From the NCBI GenBank assembly GCA_036321795.1, contig JAWQCY010000003.1:169057-233056 (forward strand): DNA of 64,000 nucleotides, written 5' to 3'. A program made the translations under genes and the position numbers. The DNA is from CAKVON01 sp902475665 (GTDB taxonomy: Bacteria > Actinomycetota > Coriobacteriia > Coriobacteriales > Atopobiaceae). Each line of letters opens with the position of its first letter. Within the stretch, counting starts at the first letter, position 1. Below, piece by piece: positions 42,566 to 51,755 of the stretch. Below the pieces are notes generated by a model. That model saw only the letters and a program-made list of their open reading frames with translations, searched no databases and was not told the origin of the DNA.

Positions 42566-43648
42566 CTAGTCGCACCCCAGACCGGCGCGCTCGCACTCGA
42601 GCGCGACCTCGTCGGCCAGACGAAGATAGTCGTCCACCGAGACGCACGTCATCGCACGCGCGCGCCACGAACTCGCATTTGGCACGCCACGCAGGTACCA
42701 GCCCGCAAGGCTGCGGGCGCGCGCCATATGGGCACCGGTCGCCTCGAGCAGGCGCACGTGGAGGCAGAACGCCGCAAGGCGCTCGGCCATGCTGCGCCGA
42801 GGTTGAACCTCGCCACGAAGCAAGGCCCGCGCGTCCGAGAAGATCCAGGGGTTGCCGTAGGTGCCGCGCGCGACAAAAGAGCCGGCACATCCCGCACCCT
42901 CGACCATGTCGACCGCGGCACGGGCAGAAAGCACGTCGCCGGAACCGATGACGGGAACGTCAACGGCGCCCGCAACGGCCTCGACTACGCCGCGGTCCGA
43001 CTCGCCGCGATAGAACTGTGACGCAAAGCGCCCGTGCACCGCGACTGCCGCAGCGCCCGCATCGACCATGCGACGGGCGAACTCGGGCGCGACCATGGCG
43101 TCCGCGGTCCTGCCCGCGCGGATCTTCACGGTGGTCGGCACGTCGCAGGAACCCGCGACCGCGCGCACGATCTCGGCGGCACGGTCGGGGTCCCCCATCA
43201 GGGCCGAACCCTCCCCCTTACGGGTGACCTTGGGGACGGGACACGCCATGTTCACGTCGATGAGCAGGAGTTTGTTTCCGAGTCGCTTCTGCACGGCGGT
43301 CGCCGCCTCGGCAAACTGGGACGGGTCGCTGCCAAAGAGCTGGACGGCTATGTCGGGCTCGCACTCGTCGGGAATCACGAGCTCCCAGGTCTTCTCGCCA
43401 GAGAAATGGATGCCCGCCACCGAGACCATCTCGGTATAGGCAAAGCCCGCGCCGCCGGCGCGCGCCATGACGCGATACGCCGCATCCGAGACGCCTGCCA
43501 TTGGCGCCATGAGAAACGGGCTGCTGCCGAGAAGTGCCGTGACGTCGTGGGTCCGAGGCGCTGGGTCAAGAGAGGGCGCAAGCCCTGCCTCGGCGGCATG
43601 GGTCGCGAGAAGCTCGGCGCAGGCATCGGCGCCTTTGGCCGCGGCCAC
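42566..43648 (-). CDS. dus: tRNA-dihydrouridine synthase
   Basis: An FMN enzyme reducing uridines of tRNA D-loops. About 360 residues: MAPMAGVSDAAYRVMARAGG, the catalytic-cysteine segment VNMACPVPKVTRKGEGSALM (Cys136), VTVKIRAG-type strand and the VHGR segment. GTG 43648 is chosen because it shares a base with the lepA stop (TAGTG). Longer readings run antisense-free into lepA and show low-complexity Arg/Gly sequence, so they are rejected. DusB type is likely. Confidence 0.9.
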   Translation of the reverse strand: MAAAKGADACAELLATHAAEAGLAPSLDPAPRTHDVTALLGSSPFLMAPMAGVSDAAYRVMARAGGAGFAYTEMVSVAGIHFSGEKTWELVIPDECEPDIAVQLFGSDPSQFAEAATAVQKRLGNKLLLIDVNMACPVPKVTRKGEGSALMGDPDRAAEIVRAVAGSCDVPTTVKIRAGRTADAMVAPEFARRMVDAGAAAVAVHGRFASQFYRGESDRGVVEAVAGAVDVPVIGSGDVLSARAAVDMVEGAGCAGSFVARGTYGNPWIFSDARALLRGEVQPRRSMAERLAAFCLHVRLLEATGAHMARARSLAGWYLRGVPNASSWRARAMTCVSVDDYLRLADEVALECERAGLGCD

Positions 43649-45459
43649 TACTCGTCGTCCACCTTGAGGACGGCGAGGAAGGCCTCCTGCGGAACCTCGA
43701 CGCTGCCAACCTGCTTCATCCGCTTCTTGCCCTCCTTCTGCTTCTCGAGGAGCTTGCGCTTGCGCGAGATGTCGCCTCCGTAGCACTTGGCAAGAACGTC
43801 CTTACGGACCGCCTTGACGGTGGAGCGGCTGATGATCTTGTTGCCGATGGCTCCCTGGATGGGAACCTCGAACTGCTGGCGCGGGATGATCTCCTTCAGC
43901 TTGTCGCACAGGCCACGAGCGAGCGAGTAGGCCTTGTCCTTGTGGACTATGAACGACAGGGCGTCAACCTCATCGCCCGAGAGCAGGATGTCAAGCTTCA
44001 CAAGATCGGAGGTACGATACTCGTTGAACTCGTAGTCGAGCGAGGCGTAACCCTTGGTGCGGCTCTTGAGCTGGTCGAAGAAGTCCAGGATGAGCTCGGC
44101 GAGCGGGATGTCGAAGTGCATCTCAACGCTCTTCTCTGAGAGGTAGACCATGTCCTGCGTCACGCCACGGTGCTCGATGGCAAGCTGCATGACGGCGCCC
44201 GTAAAGTCGGGCGGGACGATGATCTTCGCCTTAAGGTAGGGCTCCTCGATATGCTCGATGCGCGTGACGTCGGGAAGGTCCTGCGGACTCCTGACCTCGA
44301 CCATCGTGCCGTCAGTCTTGAAGACGTGGTAGTCGACCGACGGACTCGTGGCGATGAGCGATAGGTTGAACTCGCGCTCCAGGCGCTCCTTCACGACCTC
44401 CATGTGGAGAAGGCCGAGGAAACCGACGCGGAAGCCGAATCCAAGGGCGACCGAGGTCTCGGGCTCCCAGGTAAGCGACGGATCGTTGACGTGAAGCTTG
44501 TCCAGGGCGTCGCGAAGGTTCTCGTAGTCCTTGTTGTCGACGGGGAACAGCCCGGTGAAGACCATCGGCTTGGCCTCACGGTAACCAGGAAGCGGCTCGG
44601 GGGTCGGACGTGCGGCGTCTGTGAGCGTGTCACCGACACGTACCGAGTCCGGGTCCTTGAGACCCGTGACCACGAAGCCGACCTCGCCAACGCCAAGCTC
44701 ATCGAGGGGCTGCTCCACGGGACGGCGAACGCCGACGCCATCGACCAGGAAGGTTTCGCCCTTCTGCATCATGGCGAGCGTCTGCCCCTTGCGAATCGAA
44801 CCGTCAAACACGCGCACCGTGGCAACGACGCCGCGGTACTCGTCGAAGTAAGAATCAAGAATCAACGCCTTGAGGGGAGCATTTGCATCCCCCTTGGGTG
44901 GCGACACGAGGTAGACGATCGCCTCGAGAAGATCGTGGATGCCCTCGCCGGTCTTTCCCGACACGCAAACCGCATCGTCGGCGGGAATGGCAAGATCGTC
45001 CTCGATCTCCACCTTGACCTCGTCAGGATGGGCACTCGGAAGGTCGATCTTGTTGATCGCGGGAACGATGTCCAGATTCGCATTCATCGCGAGGGTGGCA
45101 TTCGAGACGGTCTGCGCCTCCACGCCCTGCGTCGCGTCGACGACGAGAACAGCACCCTCGCATGCCGCCAGGGAACGCGAGACCTCGTAGGTGAAGTCCA
45201 CGTGACCAGGCGTGTCGATGAGGTTGAACTGGTAGGACTGCCCGTCGTCGGCGTCATACATCACGCGCACGGCATTCGACTTAATCGTGATGCCGCGCTC
45301 ACGCTCGATGTCCATGGTGTCGAGGAGTTGGGACTCCATGTCCCTCTCGCTCACCGTGTGGGTCAGCTCGAGAATGCGGTCGGAGATCGTCGACTTGCCG
45401 TGGTCGATGTGGGCCACGATCGAGAAGTTCCTGATGTGTGAAGTGTCATTTGTAGGCAT
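43648..45459 (-). CDS. lepA: Elongation factor 4 (LepA)
   Basis: A translational GTPase, 603 residues: G1 AHIDHGKST, DTPGHVDF, NKIDLPSA, and the LepA-specific C-terminal domain (YASLDYEFNEYRTSDLVKLDILL ... RQQFEVPIQGAIGNKIISR). No binding site is visible upstream of ATG 45459, and a TATCAT box ends 7 bases before it, so the transcript may be leaderless. rpsT is divergent. Confidence 0.96.
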   Translation of the reverse strand: MPTNDTSHIRNFSIVAHIDHGKSTISDRILELTHTVSERDMESQLLDTMDIERERGITIKSNAVRVMYDADDGQSYQFNLIDTPGHVDFTYEVSRSLAACEGAVLVVDATQGVEAQTVSNATLAMNANLDIVPAINKIDLPSAHPDEVKVEIEDDLAIPADDAVCVSGKTGEGIHDLLEAIVYLVSPPKGDANAPLKALILDSYFDEYRGVVATVRVFDGSIRKGQTLAMMQKGETFLVDGVGVRRPVEQPLDELGVGEVGFVVTGLKDPDSVRVGDTLTDAARPTPEPLPGYREAKPMVFTGLFPVDNKDYENLRDALDKLHVNDPSLTWEPETSVALGFGFRVGFLGLLHMEVVKERLEREFNLSLIATSPSVDYHVFKTDGTMVEVRSPQDLPDVTRIEHIEEPYLKAKIIVPPDFTGAVMQLAIEHRGVTQDMVYLSEKSVEMHFDIPLAELILDFFDQLKSRTKGYASLDYEFNEYRTSDLVKLDILLSGDEVDALSFIVHKDKAYSLARGLCDKLKEIIPRQQFEVPIQGAIGNKIISRSTVKAVRKDVLAKCYGGDISRKRKLLEKQKEGKKRMKQVGSVEVPQEAFLAVLKVDDE

Positions 45460-45491
45460 GAGGAAGATGATAGCCCATTGATGGGTTCACA

Positions 45492-45500
45492 TGCTATACT
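45492..45500 (+). promoter_or_regulatory. Extended -10 promoter of rpsT
   Basis: TGCTATACT is an extended -10 (TGn plus TATACT); no -35 is obvious. The start would be near 45507, leaving a leader of about 60 bases before the GTG. Confidence 0.6.
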
Positions 45501-45568
45501 CTTCGAGTTGACCTCACCGTGTCTCGGCAAAGAGGCCTCACCTATTAGTTTTCGAAAGGATCAAGCAC

Positions 45569-45832
45569 GTGGCTAACATCAAGTCTCAGAAGAAGCGTAT
45601 CAAGACCGCCGAGAAGGCGCGCATCCGCAACAAGGCCGTCCGCTCCGAGCTGAAGACCGCCGTCAAGGGCGTTCGCGCTGCCGTCGAGGCCAAGGACGTC
45701 GAGGCCGCCGAGGCCGCCGTCAAGAAGTGCAACCGCCTGCTGGACAAGGCTGCTTCCAAGGGCATCATCCACAAGAACCAGGCTGCTCAGCGTAAGAGCG
45801 GTGCCCAGAAGCTCGTCAACTCCATCAAGTAA
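45569..45832 (+). CDS. rpsT: 30S ribosomal protein S20
   Basis: 87 residues, basic and helical, with ANIKSQKKRIKTAEKARIRN and the C-terminal GIIHKNQAAQRKSGAQKLV helix typical of S20. It starts at GTG with AAAGGA 8-9 bases upstream. It is a lone rightward gene between lepA and holA, an arrangement seen widely (holA, rpsT, lepA). Confidence 0.96.
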   Translation: MANIKSQKKRIKTAEKARIRNKAVRSELKTAVKGVRAAVEAKDVEAAEAAVKKCNRLLDKAASKGIIHKNQAAQRKSGAQKLVNSIK

Positions 45833-45859
45833 CTTCTGACACACACTTTGTTCAGAGTA

Positions 45860-45891
45860 CGGGCGTCGACCTAGTGGTCGGCGCCCGTTTT
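45860..45891 (+). terminator. Terminator after rpsT
   Basis: A 12-bp stem with one G-T pair (45860-45871 with 45876-45887), loop TAGT and TTTT. Confidence 0.9.
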
Positions 45892-45982
45892 CGTTGTCGG
45901 CCTTCGGAAAAGCAATGATTGCTCGAGGGTCGAAGGCAAGGCACCCATGACCGCAAATTCGCGAATGCGAAATCGCAAACGG

Positions 45983-46969
45983 CTACTCGCCAGCGACGCA
46001 TGCGATCTTGAGGAACCTCGTAAGTGCCAGATACTCGTCACCCGAACCCTTGATGGTCTCCTCCAGCCTGACGGCCTCGCCAAGAAGCCGCTCGAGCTCC
46101 CCATCACCAAACCTACGCGAATCGCGAACCAAACCGTCCGCCATCCACTTGCGATTTGGTGGCAGCTTGAGCTCGGCGGCAACGGAGGCGGAGCGTCCAC
46201 GGGCGGAAAGCGACCGTGCGCAAATCAGCTCACGCAGGCGTCTGACGAACAGAGTGTGGAGAAGGACGTAGGGAGGATTCTCCATCGCGCGAAGCTGATC
46301 CATTGCCTGGACAAAGTTACGCGTCGCCATTGCGTCAACAAGCTCGAACGGCTTCACCTCAACAACACGAGCAACATTTGCAACCACATCAGAACGAGAG
46401 AACCTCGTCTGACTGGGAAGCAGCTCGCAAAGAGTCTTCACCGTACGTTCAAGCATTACGGTCGAATCGCCGACACGCGAGACGAGTTCGTTCGCCGCGG
46501 GGACATCAATCGAGCGCCCCTGCGCCGTCACAAGCTTCTGAACAAAGGCGGACAGGTCCCTCGACTTCTGTGGGGGCTCACACTCAATCACAGCCTTGGG
46601 TCCAAGCTCGTTTACTGCCTTGTACAGACGAGTGTTCTTTGCCTGAGAATCACCGACAAGAAGCAAGACGCATGCGGGGTTTGGATCATCCAGGTAGTCA
46701 ATGACGGCATCCGAAAGCTCCGAGGCCAAGCCCGAGCCATAGGATAGCTCCACCAGGCGAAAGCCCTCGCCAAAGGGAAGGGTTTGGAGACCCGCGACGA
46801 AGTCTACGGGCTCGACATCCGAAGACGCCTCGATTCGCTCAAGGTTAAAGTCGAGAAGACTAGGATCGAGATGTGACTCAAGGCGCTCGATGACCTTCTC
46901 GCGCTTGAGAACGTCCTTGCCAACAACCAGATATGCGGGAAGCAGGCCCTGTCTGGGATCGTCCGCCAT
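45983..46969 (-). CDS. holA: DNA polymerase III subunit delta
   Basis: A clamp-loader subunit that opens the sliding clamp. 328 residues with the low-similarity HolA layout: AYLVVGKDVLKREKVIERL, LQTLPFGEGFRLVEL, CVLLLVGDSQAKNTRLYKAV and the helical collar (LELVDAMATRNFVQAMDQL-like, LLHTLFVRRLRELI). GGGAGGGG precedes ATG 46969. It sits behind comEC, as in many bacteria. Confidence 0.88.
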   Translation of the reverse strand: MADDPRQGLLPAYLVVGKDVLKREKVIERLESHLDPSLLDFNLERIEASSDVEPVDFVAGLQTLPFGEGFRLVELSYGSGLASELSDAVIDYLDDPNPACVLLLVGDSQAKNTRLYKAVNELGPKAVIECEPPQKSRDLSAFVQKLVTAQGRSIDVPAANELVSRVGDSTVMLERTVKTLCELLPSQTRFSRSDVVANVARVVEVKPFELVDAMATRNFVQAMDQLRAMENPPYVLLHTLFVRRLRELICARSLSARGRSASVAAELKLPPNRKWMADGLVRDSRRFGDGELERLLGEAVRLEETIKGSGDEYLALTRFLKIACVAGE

Positions 46970-47026
46970 ACCCCTCCCTCCAATCAACAATCTCACATGA
47001 TACACGCGCCACGAATGCGAGCTAGG

Positions 47027-49393
47027 CTAGGCGGCCCTTCTCTGCTGGATGACGCTCGGGCCACCAACGCCAGGACGTACCGTAACGTCGCCCACATCCT
47101 TGGTGCAGAAAAACACTGACCCTGCCTCCTTCAATATCCCCTCGCATTCGGGACTCGGATGGCCATAGCGGTTGTTCTCCCCCGCACTCGCAACGCTTAC
47201 TTCGGGATCAAGTGCCTCCGCACCCTCCGCATCTAGGGATACCTCTGAGCCGTGGTGCCCGACCTTTAAAAAGTCTATGTCCCCAACATCGCCAAACTGG
47301 AGCACCTCCGCGGTCTCGCTTTTCTCGGCATCGCCAGTCAGCAGGGCCGTAAGTGACTTCCCTTCGGAGCGGTAGTCCAATGCAAGCTCAATCGAATCGG
47401 CGTTCTCGGAACCGTCGGTGGGAACATGCGGCCATACCATTCGCAAATTGAAGTCGCCCACCCTAACGCAGTCACCGTAGCGAAGCTCTTCCACCTCACA
47501 TCCAAGAAGTCCAACGGCATCCGAAACAGGTGCGGGAAGATTCTTAGACACACCCTCGCCTACCAGCATCTTCCCCACTAAAACATGACCCCTGAGACTG
47601 CCCAATCCCCCGTAATGGTCATCGTGCATATGAGTAATGAGAACCGCATCAAGTCGCCAGACACCATGCCTCGCAAGCGCCGTGGCAACGGACTCATCCG
47701 CCCCCGTATCCACGAGCAGGGCAGACGACCCCTGCCTGACCAAAATGGCATCACCCTGCCCCACATCCAACACGACCACCTCCGCAGGGGCAAAACAACC
47801 AACCCTCACAAACATAACGAGGACGGCTGCCGTTAAGCCCAGAATCAAGAAACGAGCAATCCTCTCCCTGACCTTAGGCCAAACAATCAGGACGACGAGC
47901 AAGGCGACAATTGAAAGGGTCCCGACACACGTCGTCAAAGATCCGGGCCGCACACTCGCCATCGGCAAACCCGACGCAACGTGCGCAACAAGAAGCACGG
48001 GACGTGCCGCCAAATCGGAGACAGATAGAAGGACGGGACCGATAAAGGGCGCTCTCGCCAAAACGGTCGCCAAAAATCCCAGGGCAACAAATGCCGAAAA
48101 GAATGGTGCAGCTAGTATATTGGCAACAGGTCCTATCAGAGAAATCGTCCCAAAAGCGGGTAATGTCAACGACATGGTTGCCGCTTGCGCAACAAGGGAA
48201 CAGGAACCCGCCGCAATCGCAGAGGTATACAACCGTCCAAGAACACGCACAGGTGCATGCGCACTGGCAAACAGCGGCTTGGACGAAGGCAGGATTGCCG
48301 ACAGCACGTATTCGGAATACCGCCCAAAGACACAAAGCCCGCTAACCGACGCGACGGACAACAGGTAGCCAAGCTCTCCCGCATTTGTCGGATTCGCGGC
48401 AAGCATGCAAAGGGAGACAATAGCGACGGAGGAAAGGCCGTCTGATTGCCTGCCGGCAACTTGCGATCCCGCAGCCACCGACGACATCAACCAAGCCCTG
48501 ACCGCCGAAGGCGGCATCCCGCAGACGAATACAAAGGCGCCACTGACAGCCCAAATAATCAACAGCCTTGTCCTGGCACTAGTAGCAAGCGGCTTGAGTA
48601 TGTCGGTCATGAGGCGTGAGACGATTGCGATATGCGCACCCGATACAGCAACGAGATGCGAAAGGCCACTAATTGCAAATAAATCTTGCAGACCAGACTG
48701 TCTAAGCTCGACACGCGAGCCGCAAATGCACCCAGCAAGAAGGGCACGTGACTCGGATTGCTCGGGAACAATACCCTCCAAAAAGAACCTTGACGCCGAT
48801 CGGAATATGCCCGCTAATCCACCGATGCGCTCCTTCCCAAGCAGACGGACCACAGAAACGCTCCCGCAAATGCCTCTCATGCGACTTGCTTCCGCAAACT
48901 CATCTTCCCCGAGGGGTTTAAAACGGCATATGCCACGAATTTCCTCGCCAACCTCATGACGCGCGAAAGACTTAAGCCATATCTTTGCACGAGCACCCGA
49001 GGGAGACACTGCCTCGGCAAGACAGCTCCATCCACGCGTGGATTCGGTCGGTTCGCCCACGACCTCAAACGTCCAATCCGAGAGATTCGAAGACCCGAGA
49101 GAGGTGGCCATCGAATCGCGATTCGCCGCAACGAACGCGGACAAAAGGCCGATAACAAGGGCTGACGCAATCACAAGCAACAAGGAAACCGACGCAGCGG
49201 TCGTGCCACCCTCTCCCCCGTTCGATATGCGAACGCAAACGAGGGGCACGACGAGAATCAAACTTACAGAGAGCAAAACCAGGGGGATCAGATTGCCGGT
49301 CAAGACAGCCCTACTCACGATAATCGACAGGAGCAGCGCGAAAAGTGTTGCCGGCAGATATGGACGTGGAGGAGGGTCAGTCGCCTTAGACAC
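47027..49393 (-). CDS. comEC: ComEC/Rec2 DNA-uptake channel
   Basis: 788 residues: two N-terminal helices, an OB-like region, a competence membrane domain with about eight helices (SGLSHLVAVSGAHIAIVSRL is the hallmark) and a C-terminal metallo-beta-lactamase domain with ITHMHDDHYGG (H-x-H-x-D-H). The protein conducts single-stranded DNA across the membrane in natural transformation. It overlaps the comEA end by 8 bases. No ComF or pilus genes are here. Confidence 0.93.
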   Translation of the reverse strand: MSKATDPPPRPYLPATLFALLLSIIVSRAVLTGNLIPLVLLSVSLILVVPLVCVRISNGGEGGTTAASVSLLLVIASALVIGLLSAFVAANRDSMATSLGSSNLSDWTFEVVGEPTESTRGWSCLAEAVSPSGARAKIWLKSFARHEVGEEIRGICRFKPLGEDEFAEASRMRGICGSVSVVRLLGKERIGGLAGIFRSASRFFLEGIVPEQSESRALLAGCICGSRVELRQSGLQDLFAISGLSHLVAVSGAHIAIVSRLMTDILKPLATSARTRLLIIWAVSGAFVFVCGMPPSAVRAWLMSSVAAGSQVAGRQSDGLSSVAIVSLCMLAANPTNAGELGYLLSVASVSGLCVFGRYSEYVLSAILPSSKPLFASAHAPVRVLGRLYTSAIAAGSCSLVAQAATMSLTLPAFGTISLIGPVANILAAPFFSAFVALGFLATVLARAPFIGPVLLSVSDLAARPVLLVAHVASGLPMASVRPGSLTTCVGTLSIVALLVVLIVWPKVRERIARFLILGLTAAVLVMFVRVGCFAPAEVVVLDVGQGDAILVRQGSSALLVDTGADESVATALARHGVWRLDAVLITHMHDDHYGGLGSLRGHVLVGKMLVGEGVSKNLPAPVSDAVGLLGCEVEELRYGDCVRVGDFNLRMVWPHVPTDGSENADSIELALDYRSEGKSLTALLTGDAEKSETAEVLQFGDVGDIDFLKVGHHGSEVSLDAEGAEALDPEVSVASAGENNRYGHPSPECEGILKEAGSVFFCTKDVGDVTVRPGVGGPSVIQQRRAA

Positions 49394-50084
49394 AAATCTT
49401 GTCCTTCATCTTCTCGAACTTCTTCTCGCCAATACCAGAGACCCGCATAAGGTCCTCGGGGGATTTATAGGGACCATTGGCCTCGCGATCCCTTACGATT
49501 GCGTTCGCCGTAGCCTCCCCCACACCAGGAAGATCATCGAGCTGCTCTGACGACGCCGTGTTGATATTGATCAAACCAGTTGAAACCCCCGAAGAAGAGT
49601 TGGCAGCCGCCGCCTGCGATGTCCCAGGCTGGCCGGTTCCCACGGCTTCCCCCTTCGCGGGCACATGCACCTTCATTGCGTCTTCCACACACGCCGCAAG
49701 GTTCAGTGAAGTCGTGTCGGCATCCTTTAAAAGGCCGCCCGCAGCATCGACCGCATCCGCGACTCGCGCCCCCTCAGGCAAATCGAGCTCATAGACTCCA
49801 GGCTTTTTTACGGCGCCATCAACATGGACCACGATTCTTGTAATCACGGTCTCGGCAGAGGCTGCAGAGTCACACGACACCACTGTCTCCGGCGACGACG
49901 TAGCGCCATGTCCACCCCTTTCGATCACCACACCGCCGCCGAGGGACGGAATCAAAACCCAGGCAAACGCAATGACGCCCAGAAGAACAAGGATCCCCAG
50001 GCACGCCCATTTACCACGCGATCCAGGAACACCAGCGATTAGCGACCTGAGGCCACGCCTAGAAGTACGATTTGCTTGCGCCAT
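49386..50084 (-). CDS. comEA: ComEA family helix-hairpin-helix DNA-binding protein
   Basis: 232 residues: a basic N-terminus, a membrane anchor (about 26-46), an SLBB domain (83-140; VHVDGAVKKPGVYELDLPEGARV) and a C-terminal double helix-hairpin-helix (171-232; INTASSEQLDDLPGVGEATAN, MRVSGIGEKKF) that binds incoming DNA outside the cell. Its ATG comes directly after a 13-bp hairpin that contains the presumed GGGGGTGG binding site (50086-50124), so translation or transcription is likely controlled there. Confidence 0.92.
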   Translation of the reverse strand: MAQANRTSRRGLRSLIAGVPGSRGKWACLGILVLLGVIAFAWVLIPSLGGGVVIERGGHGATSSPETVVSCDSAASAETVITRIVVHVDGAVKKPGVYELDLPEGARVADAVDAAGGLLKDADTTSLNLAACVEDAMKVHVPAKGEAVGTGQPGTSQAAAANSSSGVSTGLININTASSEQLDDLPGVGEATANAIVRDREANGPYKSPEDLMRVSGIGEKKFEKMKDKICV

Positions 50085-50085
50085 A

Positions 50086-50124
50086 AAACCACCCCCACAC
50101 CAAATACTGGCGTGGGGGTGGTTT
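50086..50124 (-). terminator. Hairpin overlapping the comEA ribosome binding site (thiI terminator or translational switch)
   Basis: A perfect 13-bp stem (50086-50098 with 50112-50124), loop of 13 bases that can pair further. Read on the minus strand it ends TTTT and the ATG of comEA follows at once. It could terminate thiI transcription, hide the comEA binding site, or both. Confidence 0.7.
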
Positions 50125-50125
50125 G

Positions 50126-50139
50126 AAATCTATAGATTT
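50126..50139. repeat. 14-bp perfect palindrome upstream of comEA
   Basis: AAATCTATAGATTT, one base outside the hairpin. It could be an operator site for comEA or chance; no regulator is nearby. Confidence 0.45.
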
Positions 50140-50194
50140 ACCAGGGCAAATAATTCCGACTGCCAGAAATCTGGCATACATCCAACAGACGAGA

Positions 50195-51460
50195 CTAAAT
50201 ATCCTGCTCAGAATCGCGCCTGTTCCATGCCGCAGGACGCAACTCACGATGGAAAGCCTTGAGGGAGCGGGGCGGCCTATAGGACGGACAGCCATCAGCA
50301 TCAACGTACTCGACGTTTTCGACCAAGCTTTCGATCATCGCGTCATGGTCGAAGAGGTCCCACGCGGCATGCACCTGATCCAGGCGAGCATGCGTTTCTG
50401 GCCTCCTGGGCATAAAGAGCGTGCAGCAGTCGGGAGCGGTCTCGCAGCAAATGTCATAGGTACCGATCTGCTTGGCACGCGTGATGATCTCCTGCTTGTC
50501 TGTACCGATAAGCGGGCGAAACACCGGGATGTCCACAACCTCGTTAACGGCAGTAATGTTCTCGAGGGTCTGCGATGCGACCTGTCCCAGGGACTCGCCG
50601 GTAACGATTGCCTTAGCGTCCTCGAGTCGGGCGATACGCTCGGCTACAGAGAACATCATGCGTCGATACATGATGATGCGAAGGGCCTGCGGCACCACAA
50701 GCGAAATCTCACGCTGGACGTCACCAAACGGAACGACGTACATGCGACCGACGATACCTGCAGGCTGAAGAGCGCGGACAAGGTCTTGGCAAAGGTACTC
50801 GCTCGTGTCGGAGGTCTGCGGGCGACCCGAGAAATGCACAGGGACACAAATGGCACCACGGCGGCCAACCATCCAGGTCGCAACAGGCGAATCGAAGCCG
50901 CTGGAAAGAAGCGACACGACCTTTCCCGCAGTGCCGACGGGAAGACCTCCACATCCAAGCTCGGAAGCGGCATAAACGTACACATCACCCTGAACGACGT
51001 TGACATGAACAACGATGTCGGGCGTGTGGACATCAACCTTCTTGTCAGGGAAGGCCTCACACAGCACGGAACCAACGAGCTTGTTTAGCTCGAGGGTGTG
51101 CAACGGATAATCCGTGTTAGACCTACGCGCATGAACCTTAAACGTCGAGAAGGACGGGACCTCACCCAAGGCGCGCACTGCCGCCTCACAAAAGACCTCG
51201 GGCTCGCGAGGGCAACGGTACGCAATCGAAGCTCGCGCGACACCAGGCACCTGACGCACAATGGCGGAAATCTCGCTAGCATCCGCACCAGGCTCCAAAT
51301 CCACAAGCAGGTGTCCAGAAATACGACAGACACGCTTGACCGGCAGGTCGCGAAGCGTACGACGCAGGTTGGTGACAAGCTGGTTCTCGAACGTCGAGCG
51401 ATTCTTGCCCTTAAGTCCGATCTCGTGATAATGGACGAGGCAGATGCGCTCGTATGCCAT
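50195..51460 (-). CDS. thiI: tRNA 4-thiouridine synthetase ThiI (no rhodanese domain)
   Basis: 421 residues: an N-terminal ferredoxin-like/THUMP region (HYHEIGLKGKNRSTFE, SFSTFKVHARRSNTDYP), a PP-loop SGFDSPVA (187-194) and a C-terminal part ending with the APDCCTLFMPRRPETHA segment. The rhodanese domain of the enterobacterial enzyme is missing, as in Bacillus. It adenylates U8 of tRNA for sulfur transfer. ATG 51460 is one base after the rpoZ stop. Confidence 0.93.
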   Translation of the reverse strand: MAYERICLVHYHEIGLKGKNRSTFENQLVTNLRRTLRDLPVKRVCRISGHLLVDLEPGADASEISAIVRQVPGVARASIAYRCPREPEVFCEAAVRALGEVPSFSTFKVHARRSNTDYPLHTLELNKLVGSVLCEAFPDKKVDVHTPDIVVHVNVVQGDVYVYAASELGCGGLPVGTAGKVVSLLSSGFDSPVATWMVGRRGAICVPVHFSGRPQTSDTSEYLCQDLVRALQPAGIVGRMYVVPFGDVQREISLVVPQALRIIMYRRMMFSVAERIARLEDAKAIVTGESLGQVASQTLENITAVNEVVDIPVFRPLIGTDKQEIITRAKQIGTYDICCETAPDCCTLFMPRRPETHARLDQVHAAWDLFDHDAMIESLVENVEYVDADGCPSYRPPRSLKAFHRELRPAAWNRRDSEQDI

Positions 51461-51461
51461 G

Positions 51462-51743
51462 TTAGCCAACCTGATTGTTGCCCTTGATGGCGGCATCGAA
51501 GAAGTCCCTGTCAAAGCTCAGGGTACCGTCCTCGATCTCATCCATGGCAATCGTGACGGGATCCTTGCCAGAGACGACGGTGGTGATGTCGTCGATGGCC
51601 TGGATGGCAGTCACGCGAAGGTGCTGGCCACGAAGCATGTTGTTGATGTCACAGGCACGCTTGGACGCAACGGAGCAGAGCAGGAACGGGTTGTTCTCGG
51701 TCTTGTCCAGAAGGTCGTTGATCTCCGGCTTGATAACTGACAT
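51462..51743 (-). CDS. rpoZ: DNA-directed RNA polymerase subunit omega
   Basis: 93 residues with the omega pattern: IKPEINDLLDKTENNPFLLC near the start and VASKRACDINNMLRG, followed by the TAIQAIDDI segment, then a variable tail. It helps assemble RNA polymerase. It lies 12 bases after gmk in the mihF-gmk-rpoZ set typical of actinobacteria. Confidence 0.92.
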   Translation of the reverse strand: MSVIKPEINDLLDKTENNPFLLCSVASKRACDINNMLRGQHLRVTAIQAIDDITTVVSGKDPVTIAMDEIEDGTLSFDRDFFDAAIKGNNQVG

Positions 51744-51755
51744 CTCTAGGAACCC

